A model generated the notes under the pieces. The model was not told the origin of the DNA, did not search any database, and was given only the letters and a program-made list of their open reading frames with translations. Below are positions 19,837-28,503 of a stretch of DNA of 64,000 nt, one piece after another. The position numbers and the translations under genes are program-made. How positions within the stretch are numbered: the stretch's first letter is position 1; each line of letters opens with the position of its first letter. This DNA comes from Kalmanozyma brasiliensis GHG001 (lineage: Eukaryota; Basidiomycota; Ustilaginomycetes; Ustilaginales): contig NW_015961970.1 in NCBI RefSeq assembly GCF_000497045.1, forward strand, positions 248,802 through 312,801, written 5' to 3'.

Positions 19837-20343
19837 ATGAAAGCCATCCTCGCCATCCTGCTCCTCACCCTCACCAGCGTCCTCGCTGTCACCCCTTCGC
19901 ACTCCAACGACACGCCCCCTCCCGCGCCCGGTACTCAGCCCGGCTGCGGACCCGCTGGGTGCCACAACCCCACCGGTCTCTTCGGTCTCATCCGCAACCC
20001 TCGCAAGTACGACCACCTCTGCGACTTCCATCACATCATGTTCAGCCACGACCACCGTCCGCGTGCGTGCTTCGATACGCAGCTGCCCCTCGAGAAGTAT
20101 CTCTCGGCACCCAACCCTCAAACGTTGCACGGCTTCGTTGATAAGACGGACACCAAGTTCGTTCTGTTCGCTGGGCAGATCGTTACGCTGGACGAAAGGT
20201 ACGAGATGCACGTGGATGAGGTCAAGGATACCAAATGGAAGTGGGGCGGCTGTTCGAGGGTCAGGATCTACCTGCAGCCGCGCTGGGTGCTGGAGAGGGA
20301 CGAGATCTGGTGCCCTGGTCACGACGAGCCCATTGAGCTGTAG
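19837..20343 (+). CDS. Divergent secreted cysteine protein, cluster member 8, intronless (candidate effector)
   Basis: Single exon, 168 residues from ATG 19837. The signal peptide is MKAILAILLLTLTSVLA, followed by a Pro-rich segment with two extra cysteines (QPGCGPAGC). Family landmarks follow in order: HLCDFHH, RACFDT, LHGFVD, KFVLFAG, GGCSRV and WCPGH. The place where the other seven genes have their intron (before FV.F) is uninterrupted here, so this copy has lost the intron or arose by retroposition. Secreted; function unknown. Confidence 0.75.
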   Translation: MKAILAILLLTLTSVLAVTPSHSNDTPPPAPGTQPGCGPAGCHNPTGLFGLIRNPRKYDHLCDFHHIMFSHDHRPRACFDTQLPLEKYLSAPNPQTLHGFVDKTDTKFVLFAGQIVTLDERYEMHVDEVKDTKWKWGGCSRVRIYLQPRWVLERDEIWCPGHDEPIEL

Positions 20344-20470
20344 ACTCCATAGGCACTCTCTCGTGTGTGGGCGAGCAGGAATCTTCTTCATGATGTCGCA
20401 CGCTCGCACGCCTTGTTCCGCCGATGATTCGAATGATATATGATTGATTGTCAGATACAAGCTGCGAGCG

Positions 20471-23331
20471 TCACGTCGCAGGCGTAGGCGTACTTGCATC
20501 GTCCGCATCGCCCTCGAATCTGCCTCCACCTCGCTGCCTCTTCTCGCCCGTGGATCCACCGTCGATCGGCACCGAGCCCTGCAACTTCTGTCGCAGCGAC
20601 AGATACTTGCGTCGCTGCTGTGCCGACACGGAGGGCTGGATTTTCGACAGCGCCGCCACAAAATGCGACTGCTCGACGATCACCTTGACGCCCTCCACCT
20701 CCTTCCTCCCCTTCTTCACCTGCGCCATCGTCGTGGCAGGCTGAGAGTTGTGGAACAGAATCGTCTCTCTGAGCGCCAGCACGGCAGCTTCGCGCACCAG
20801 CGCCGCCAGATCCGCACCCGAAAAGCCTTCGAGCCTTGCATCGTACGCGATGGTCTGCAGGTCGACCTCGCCGCTCAACGGCGTCTTGCTCGTAATCGTC
20901 CTCAAGATCTCCAGTCGCTCGTCAGGCTTCGGTAGATCAACGTACAGCAGCTTGTCCAGCCGACCGGGTCGACACATGGCCGGATCGATCATGTCCGGTC
21001 GGTTGGTGGCAGCGATGACGTACGTCTGGACGCGCGACTCCAACCCGTCCAGCTCGGTGAGTAGCGTGTTGACCACTCTGCTTGAGCTTTCCGACAGCGA
21101 ATCGTCACGGCGAGGCACCAGCGCGTCGAGCTCGTCGAAGAAGATGACGCACGGCGAGGATGTTCGTGCGCGCGCAAACACCTGACGCACTGCCTTCTCG
21201 GATTCTCCGACATACTTGTTGAGCAGCTCGGGACCTTTGACAGAGATGAAGTTGGCGCGGGACTCGTTGGCGACCGCTTTGGCGAGGAGCGTCTTACCAC
21301 ATCCGGGAGGACCCCAGAGAAGGACGCCGGAGGAAGCAGAGACGCCGACGGAGCGGAACAGCTCGGGTCGCTTGATGGGCTCTACGATGGCCATGGCCAG
21401 CTCGTCGCGTGTCGAGTGAAGGGCGCCGACATCGGCCCACGATACGTCGGGTACTGTGGCGAAGCCTTCTCGCTTGGACGAGGGCTGCAGAGAAGGCAAA
21501 GCAACGAGGAAGTCCGCATTGGTGATGGCAAGAGGCTCGAGCTGCGCGTCGGTAAGAGGCGAGGGATGGTTCTTGAGGAAAGATGCGATGGACGAGTCGC
21601 GGATGTGCTCCGGAAGCGCATCGAAGAAGGTGGCCGATGGACGGACGTTCGATTGGGCAGCTGGCGCGATTACTGGAGTCTGCGTGCCATCGGCTGCAGG
21701 CGTTGCCGCATCGGTTGGTGGGCCTGAAGCGTCGATGCTGGCGGTGACTAACGCATCGTTTGCCTCAGCTCCTTCTCCAGCACCGGATGTAGCCGCCACG
21801 TCGCTGTCGCTCATCTCGACATCGCCTGTCGCCGCAGCGTCTGGTCGAACCTCCTCGGTGTGTAGGCCAATCGCTTGTGAGATTCGTTCCGCAGACAGGC
21901 TCGACGGGAGCGAGTCGGACTCGCTGAGCTGCTGAAAGATACGCTTGACTGCGATGATACCTGCTGCCGAAGTGAGCGCTGTCAGATCAGCTCCAACGTA
22001 ACCTGGAGTTGACTTGGCCAGAGCGCGGAAGTCAAAGTCGCCGGCCAGACGAAGCTTCTGGGCAAGCACTCGTAGGATTCTATGGACAATGAAGCAAACA
22101 GGAAGTCAACAAGAGGTCAGCTATCATGTCTTGATGTCAACAAGTCAGATGAGATCTGGCTGGCTGCTGCTTCAAACGAGGTCGTGAAATCAGGGACTTG
22201 AATGGGAGGCCCGAAGGCCAAAATGCACAGAACGACCCATTGCCGCTAGCGTGTTGTGTATGTTCTGCATCATGCTATCACGACCTTCGTCCGTAGCGAG
22301 CAGCCTGCCTCGATATTTGTTTAAACTTACTGTTCGCGTCCGTCTTCGTCAGGGACACCCATGGCAATCTCGTGGTCGAATCGTCCTGCTCGTCTTAGTG
22401 CTGGATCGAGACTGTCTGGTCGGTTGGTGGCTCCGATGATCATGACTGGCTTTCCATCGGTCTTCTCCCAACTGAGGTCGTCCAGAGATGTGAGAAGCTG
22501 CGCTACGATACGCCTCTCCATCTCTCGCTGCGCTGTCTCTCGCTTTGGTGTGATGGCATCGATCTCGTCGATGAAGAGGATGCATGGCGCAATGGAGGCA
22601 GCCTCGTCGAAGGTATCGCGGATCGTCTTTTCTGACTCTCCTGATGTTCCAGAGACGACTGAAGGAGCCGAGATGGAAAGGAATGGCACGCCGAGCTCTC
22701 CGGCGACAGCGCCGGCCAGCATGGTCTTACCGCAACCCGGCGGACCGTGCAACAGTACACCTCGAGGTGGCTTGACACCAGTATGAGCATAGATCTCTGG
22801 ATGGCAGAGAGGCATAGCTATAAGCTCTAGAATCTTTTCGATGGCTTGCGAGATGCCGCCGAGATCTGCGAGACGAGTGGCAGGTGGGGTATACTTCTCG
22901 GCAGTGCTCGTGAGTTTGGCGATCAGTCCTTTGGGTCGCTTGGAGGAAGACGACCCGGCAGAGGAAGCGGCAGCGCCACTGCCATCAATGCGAGATGAGC
23001 GTGACTTGCGCTTCACCGGCGACGATGTGGATGCGACGGGTGCAGGCGAGCTCTGCCGTGTCCTTGGAGCCGATCCGTTGGCTATCGGAGAAGCAGCCGC
23101 TGCGATGGCGTCGGACCCTGCGTCGTTGCTTGATGCCAATGCTTCTCCATTTTGCTGTGCTTGTGCCTGCTGCTGTCGAGCGAGAGCGGCTGCGGCAGCG
23201 GATCCAGGAGGTGGTGGGACGGGTATATTGGATGCGGCCGACGAGGAAGATGGAGACTGAGGAGGTAGGGGGCTATTCAAGGATATCCTGTTGCGCTGAT
23301 TGGCCCAAGCGCCAGTGATAGAGCGATTCAT
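20471..23331 (-). CDS. RIX7: RIX7/NVL-type AAA ATPase, 60S ribosome assembly
   Basis: Two exons, 23331-22331 and 22079-20471, with a 251-nt intron (GTAAGT...CATAG) that keeps the frame; 869 residues. Two AAA modules are complete. D1 has Walker [18 protein letters not shown] and Walker [13 protein letters not shown]2 has Walker [18 protein letters not shown], Walker [11 protein letters not shown] and sensor [19 protein letters not shown]. The [10 protein letters not shown] block before D2 and the linker match Rix7/NVL rather than Cdc48. Rix7 strips assembly factors from pre-60S particles in the nucleolus. The N-terminal 150 residues are Ser/Ala-rich with KRKSR and KRPKG basic motifs. The intron is long for this window and may host a snoRNA. 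Confidence 0.93.
22180..22285 (-). ncRNA. Candidate C/D-box snoRNA in the RIX7 intron
   Basis: On the minus strand, inside the 251-nt RIX7 intron, a perfect 8-bp inverted repeat (GGTCGTGA ... TCACGACC) encloses a box-C-like ATGATGC (22273-22267; 6 of 7 match to RTGATGA) at the 5' side and a box D CTGA (22193-22190) at the 3' side. This is the layout of an intronic C/D snoRNA. Between them is a GGCC-TTCG-GGCC hairpin. RIX7 is a ribosome-assembly gene, a common kind of snoRNA host. I could not identify a rRNA target for the bases before box D, nor clear C'/D' boxes. Confidence 0.35.
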
Positions 23332-23730
23332 CTTGGAAAAAGACACATCAGAGACCAGCTCTAAGCAATCGCTATTGAACGAGCTGAGTGTGATGATGTC
23401 GAGATGATGGAACTGAGGAAGGAAGAGTGTTTGGTTGAGGCAGTTAGAAAAGGAGTTCGCACGTCCTCGAACAACTTTTTTTGTTCTGAGGAATTTTTTG
23501 ACTTTTCTCGACTTTTTCCTTCCCGTCAGAGGAGCGTGGAGGTTGGACCCTTTCCTCGCGGATTGCCGGCCGGGAAACGGCCACAGCACCTCTCGAGCTA
23601 CACTCGATGCTCGTGAAGCTCAATGCAATCAGAAGATCACGAACCAGGTAGCCCTTCAGGACCAAGCTGATGCATGGTGCTTGTTGAGAGATTACATGCT
23701 ATGCGGTACAAGTGAGAAGGAACGTCGAAG
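23332..23730. other. Intergenic region, RIX7 5' side and HVA22-like gene 3' side
   Basis: About 400 bp that must hold the RIX7 promoter. It has an A/T-rich stretch around 23470-23520 on an otherwise GC-rich background. No gene supported. Confidence 0.35.
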
Positions 23731-25677
23731 TCAATCGGCAACATTTTGTTTGGTGCGGCTCCGCGTGAGTCGCTGCGCGGGCTGAGATGTTTCGGAAGCC
23801 TCTGCGGACTGACTGCGAGACTGGCTTCTGCTCGAACCTTTTTGCGCTTCTGTTCGTGACGCAGTCGTCTTTGTTGACGTCGCCTTCGCTCTGCTTGTGG
23901 TGGTCTTCGCTCTCTTCAGAGGCGAGGCCGTGACGCTTGCCGTGGACTCCGGCTCGGCAAGTGCTGACGTCCCAATGGACCCAGAAGCGACGGAAGCGGT
24001 CTTACTCTTGCTGCTTTTTGTTGCGGGCTTTCTGCGTCGAGCGCCATCGCTTGTTGTTGCAGAGCTTCGACCATTTGCGGTGAGCAGATTCACCTTCGGC
24101 GCTCCCATTTCCCCCGTCTTGCCGCCCGTGGCCTTTCCGTTCGCAGACTTAATTCGCTTTGTCCGAGGATCCGACTTGGCTGCTTCATCGCCTTTGCCAT
24201 CGGCGTTCTCGTCAGGATGAGCGCGCTTCTTGCCATTCAGAGTCTTCGTGACTCTGTCTGCTGCCTGAGCCGACGCTTTGCTCTTGAGTGACCGCGAAGA
24301 CGACACTTTGCGAACGCTGGCAACTGCACTGGGTGGAGGCACGATTCGATCATCATTGGCTGAAGCAACGCTTTCGTGCGTCGCGATGCTGTTTGTCAAA
24401 CCGTTCGGCAATGTCGGCTGCAGTGCTGTTTGCGGCGCGAGGGATAGCGGTGCCATCTGAGCCGTGAGTGGCACTCTGGCTTGCGCTTGGAAGGGGTTGA
24501 GATTGGTGGAGGCAGACGCCTGACCCTTTGCGGCTGAGAAGGCGAAGCCGCCAGGGAAGCGCGGTGTCGGTGAGATCAGTGAAGCTGGGCCAGCTCGCTG
24601 GGGTGTCAGTCCGGGAATAAATGCATAGTTCTGAAGCCCGGACGGCGGTGTTGGAGGTGGCCCGAGTGTCGCAGCTGGAGGTACAAAGGTCGGCTCTGTC
24701 GGCTCTGGCTTGACGTCGCTCACAATGCTATCGTGAGAAGGGGCAGTCGTGACGGCACTGAAGCGAGGTGCATCTTCGGTAAAGGATGGCGTATTTGCCG
24801 CCGGCGCGGACACTTTGGGCGGGGTCGAGTCGAATGCATGCCGAGGCACTGGAAGCTCCTGCAGGACACGACGTGTTGCGGCGAGGTTGCTCTGTGACGA
24901 CTTCGCAGCAAGTCCTTGACGTACTTTTGTTGTTCCGACGCGTGACTGTGGCCTCGGAACAGTATCTCTCGGAGCGGTTGTGGCAGAAGCTGGCGATGCT
25001 TTAATCGAGCTCGACGGAGGGGCAGACGGTGGCGGCGGCTTCCTGTCGCTCTGCGCTGCTATCGATGTCGACGATGCCTCGCGTTTGAGCCCGTTCTCTC
25101 CGACAGATCGCACTTTTGCAACTACCGGCACTGGGTCGTTCCCTGCTGACACAGCAGTCAGACCTGTGATGCTCTTGGCCGTGTGGGCAAATGCGGCGCA
25201 CTGAGCGGCGAAAGGGGCGAGGAGTGCAGCCATATAGCCGAACAGTGCCACTGATAGCTCGAAGGCAGCATCAATGATGGGCTCGTATGGCTTGACGATG
25301 GGAGTCAAGACGCGATAGATGAGGATGGAAGCCCCGTAGCTTCTGGTGAAGAGCATCCATATGAGGAAAAGCGTCTTGAACGAGTCGTAGAAGGGCACAA
25401 ACCAGGCGATAGTCCGATCGCAGAGCGGCTCCACCTTGTTGAAGAGGTTCCACAGTAGTACCGTGGTGAGCGCAGATTTGACGGCTGCTTTGCGTTTGGC
25501 GGTCCCTACGCGCTTTCGAGAGGTCATCTGTTTGGTGCCATCCTCGGCGTTTCGGACGAGCACTTTGCGCTCGCTGCATCCGATCTCCTCGAGCTTGACC
25601 GCGTCAAAGGCATCGTAGGTGTCACGAAGATCGAGAAGGAGGATGGCCGCCTTGAGGACAAAGTTGATGAGACCCAT
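23731..25677 (-). CDS. TB2/DP1/HVA22 (REEP/Yop1) family ER-membrane protein with long disordered tail
   Basis: Single exon, 648 residues. The first 165 residues carry the family core: an N-terminal hydrophobic segment (INFVLKAAILLLDL), then TTVLLWNLFNKVEPLCDRTIAWFVPFYDSFKTLFLIWML and FTRSYGASILIYRVLTPIVKPYEP, which is the TB2/DP1/HVA22 signature. Such proteins form hairpins that bend ER tubules or link ER to microtubules. The remaining 480 residues are Ser/Ala/Pro/Lys-rich and disordered, ending in basic repeats (KTTASRTEAQKGSSRS). Yeast Yop1 is only 180 residues, so the tail is a large addition; vertebrate REEP1-4 also have C-terminal extensions. Start ATG at 25677 as the first in frame. Confidence 0.8.
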   Translation of the reverse strand: MGLINFVLKAAILLLDLRDTYDAFDAVKLEEIGCSERKVLVRNAEDGTKQMTSRKRVGTAKRKAAVKSALTTVLLWNLFNKVEPLCDRTIAWFVPFYDSFKTLFLIWMLFTRSYGASILIYRVLTPIVKPYEPIIDAAFELSVALFGYMAALLAPFAAQCAAFAHTAKSITGLTAVSAGNDPVPVVAKVRSVGENGLKREASSTSIAAQSDRKPPPPSAPPSSSIKASPASATTAPRDTVPRPQSRVGTTKVRQGLAAKSSQSNLAATRRVLQELPVPRHAFDSTPPKVSAPAANTPSFTEDAPRFSAVTTAPSHDSIVSDVKPEPTEPTFVPPAATLGPPPTPPSGLQNYAFIPGLTPQRAGPASLISPTPRFPGGFAFSAAKGQASASTNLNPFQAQARVPLTAQMAPLSLAPQTALQPTLPNGLTNSIATHESVASANDDRIVPPPSAVASVRKVSSSRSLKSKASAQAADRVTKTLNGKKRAHPDENADGKGDEAAKSDPRTKRIKSANGKATGGKTGEMGAPKVNLLTANGRSSATTSDGARRRKPATKSSKSKTASVASGSIGTSALAEPESTASVTASPLKRAKTTTSRAKATSTKTTASRTEAQKGSSRSQSRSQSAEASETSQPAQRLTRSRTKQNVAD

Positions 25678-26004
25678 GCCGGACGACAGCTGTCAGGACG
25701 GCAACCATAGAACAAGATGGTGCGTTCTTGCTCGCGCGCGCCGGCAGATGCTTCAAATCAGGGCATCGGTGGTCTCGGGCTGTTGCGAGCCGTGATCATG
25801 ACTGTGGCGCGAGGAGGTGTGGAAAGGGACGAGTGATGTGCTAGAAGGAAAGTGCGCATTTGTACAAAAAGTGTTGTTGTGCGGTTCTGCTGGAGTGTTG
25901 GTCTCTCCACAGTCACGTCGGTTTGTTCTTCGAGATGGCTTGATAGGATAATATGGTATATATACGCTGCTGATGACGAACCACTCCATTCGTCCTGCGA
26001 TTCT
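25678..26004. promoter_or_regulatory. Upstream region of HVA22-like gene and tRNA-Asn
   Basis: Contains the minus-strand promoter of the HVA22-like gene and, at 25958-25965, a TATATATA stretch about 40 nt before the tRNA, a position that fits TFIIIB recruitment. Confidence 0.35.
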
Positions 26005-26078
26005 GGCTCCTTAGCTCAGTTGGTTAGAGCGTAGCACTGTTAATGCTGAGGTCGGCGGTTCGAGCCCGCCAGGGGTCG
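26005..26078 (+). tRNA. tRNA-Asn (anticodon GTT)
   Basis: 74 nt, no intron. The 7-bp acceptor stem pairs ggctcct with aggggtc (two G-U pairs), discriminator G. The D arm is gctc/gagc. The anticodon stem tagca/tgctg carries the loop ctGTTaa, so the anticodon is GTT (Asn). The T arm contains the B box ggttcgagccc. Six T at 26085-26090 serve as Pol III terminator. An identical copy lies at 53884-53957. Confidence 0.95.
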
Positions 26079-26084
26079 TGATCC

Positions 26085-26090
26085 TTTTTT
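26085..26090 (+). terminator. Pol III terminator of tRNA-Asn
   Basis: T6 run 7 nt after the discriminator base. Confidence 0.8.
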
Positions 26091-27077
26091 GGCCTTGATT
26101 TTGAGGTCATGTTTTTCAACCTGCTTTTTATTGCGGCTCCTTGATGAGGATGGGAGCTGTCGATGAGAAGGAGCAGCTCACCATCGATCCTGATAGAGAT
26201 GGATCGCGTGAAGAGCAGCACAGAGAGCGATGTGTTCATGTCAGGCGGCTGTGACAGACGTGAAAGTGGACTCCTATGACGCAGAATGCTCTTCGATGTG
26301 GGGAAAGAAGATTGCTGCCACGAGCATCCTGTATCAAGGCGTGTACCTGAGTGCGAATCGTACTCGGCTGCGGGGCCAGGCGAGGCAAAACCATCATCTC
26401 ACTCGTGAAAATCGAGCGGGTGACGTGGGTCGGCTATCAATGCTTGAATTCGACATCCACGGTCGCTGACCAGGTTCAACATGTGTGAGGAGCTTGTCCA
26501 ATTATGGAAGTCCCAGGCCGAAGAGTGTCAAGATGGTTATGCGGTCTCGATCAACACGGCCAATGCGGAGAAGAAAGCTAAAAGTCGCCGTTGCAAGAGG
26601 ATAAGACGGGTCAATCGCAACCCAAAGGCGGGGTTGGAACAGAGCCGTCTATGAGCCAACGACGTATTGGTAATCGGTGCCTGCTCGGAGGGTGAAGCTT
26701 CAAAAAGGCGGCAGACGACTGAGTCCAACTTTCACGCACGCTCTTGAGTTTGGTTCGAGCTTTCTCTCGTCTTTGAAAATCTACCTAACTCTTACGCACG
26801 CTCCAAATCGCCTAAGCCGATCCTCCAGGTTGAGAAGCTCAGAAGAGGTAAAATTAGCGAAAGTGCGTGTGCGTCGTTTCGTGTTTGTGACGGATCGTCG
26901 TTGGTTCTTGAGAGATGGGCGGACGTGTGCGTAAGTCTTGGCTGGTGGATGAGCCGACGTCTCCGCCTGCATCACATGCAAAAGTTCCACAATCACGCTG
27001 CTGCTGTCTCTCCACCTCACACCATCAACTCCTCTCAGATCCCTCTTGATCGATTGCCATCCCGTACATCCGCAACA
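26091..27077. other. Intergenic region, tRNA-Asn to cytochrome b5
   Basis: Nearly 1 kb with no supported coding gene. The last 100-200 bp are the presumed promoter and 5' UTR of the cytochrome b5 gene. Short open frames here have no recognisable domain. Confidence 0.35.
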
Positions 27078-28108
27078 ATGTCTGACAACAACGACAACAA
27101 GCAGAACGAGTCCAAGGGCGATGACAGCAAGAAGATCACCATGGACGAGCTCAAGCAGCACGACTCCAACGACGATCTCTGGCTTCTCATCGATGGCAAG
27201 GGTGCGTCAATCTCCCTTCTGCTGGCCGCACGGTCACTCAGGCAAAAGTCACCACGACCCCCCTTGCTACGGCATGCTTTGATGCCGTATGCAACGCGGA
27301 GCTGTCGTTGCTCTCTAGGACCGACGTGACTGACACTTTCTTCCTCGTCTTGGCCATTCACAGTCTACAACGTCAGCAAGTTCATGGATGAGGTACGTCA
27401 GACGACATCATCCCATCGTGAGATCATGGACGCTAATGACTGACACACTTGCACCTCCCTCCCCTACTCTCGCACGGACATCCCTCTGAAACACTGCACC
27501 AACTCGGATCCCGCACGATGCACAATCTCACGATGTTATTCTGCTCGAACAGCACCCCGGTGGTGACGAGGTCTTGATGAGCGAGGCTGGCAAGGATGCC
27601 AGTGAGGCTTTCGAAGATGTCGGACACTCGGAGGACGCCCGTGCGCTCCTTGGCCCTATGCTTGTTGGCGAGATCGAAGGCGCCGTAAGTATCATCCTCA
27701 CACCTTGCGGCTCTTCCGTAGCGGCGACGGCCAAGCATGGTGTCAATTTTGCGCAGCAATTGCTGCGGGACTCATCCGCCGGCCTTGCCAGAGGGCTCTT
27801 CACTTCGTACTTCGATCTGGCAGCTGAGCTGACGTTCAAGCACTTGCTGCTTTCAAACCCAAACAGAAACAGAAGATCAAGACCACCAGCGGTGCTGTGA
27901 CCAACGAGAACAACACAAACTTCAACAGCCAGTACGTGTCCACCTCAGAGCAGCGAGTCTCTCGAAAAGATGCGCACAGTCAAGACCCGAACGGCTATGA
28001 ACTGACCTCATGCTTTGCTGCTTTCCTGCCATGTCCAACAGCCCCCTGTTCATGTTCATCCCTCTGGTCATCCTCGTCTCCTACCTGGCCTACAAGCAAC
28101 TCTCCTAG
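27078..28108 (+). CDS. Cytochrome b5 (tail-anchored), five exons
   Basis: Exons 27078-27201, 27364-27392, 27553-27684, 27873-27931 and 28042-28108 join in frame to 136 residues; each intron has GT-AG ends. The heme-binding core reads [32 protein letters not shown] then HPGGDEVL, with axial His in HPGG and the second His in DVGHSEDAR. The C-terminal helix [15 protein letters not shown] is a tail anchor for ER or outer mitochondrial membrane. It supplies electrons to desaturases and other oxidases. Exon 2 is only 29 nt. Exon 4 has two possible acceptors six bases apart (cagaaacag); the upstream one adds Lys-Gln. Confidence 0.9.
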
Positions 28109-28503
28109 ACCCCCTGCAATATCTTTGTACTCTCCCGCCCTCTCCGGTCTACGTGAATCCAAATTGCTAACGTACAAGTGCACTCACGAATTCCCTTGGT
28201 CTCAGTTGATGGACAATGATCTGCACGCGCGCTGAGCAGCACTCAGGCTTCCACCGCAAAGCTGCGAGCATCTCGTTTGCCGTCTCGATGCCGTGATCTG
28301 TGAGAAAGACGGCTGCCGGCCATTTCACGGTGGAAGTGGAGGATTCCAGCTTAAAAGGGCACGCGCCTTCAACTATTCCCAAATTGCCGCTGGAAGCTGA
28401 GTTGCTGTCCTTTCCCTTCCCACCAACACCTAACTTCACTCGTTGCCGAGATTGCGCCTGCGTTCCTCGGTTCGACCATGCAGAATCGAAGAATCAAGGG
28501 ATC
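28109..28503. other. Intergenic region, cytochrome b5 to DNA polymerase iota
   Basis: 395 bp with the polymerase promoter. The polymerase frame extends upstream to 28300 without a stop, but the extra residues have no polymerase similarity and the ATG at 28504 directly precedes a Ser-rich leader, so I place the start there. Confidence 0.35.

Noticed and set aside
12495..20343. Transposon-driven origin of the secreted-protein cluster
   Set aside because: No transposase, LTR or terminal repeats were seen in or beside the cluster.
20471..23331. RIX7 as two separate AAA genes
   Set aside because: The two halves join in frame through a normal GT-AG intron and together give the two-module Rix7/NVL layout.
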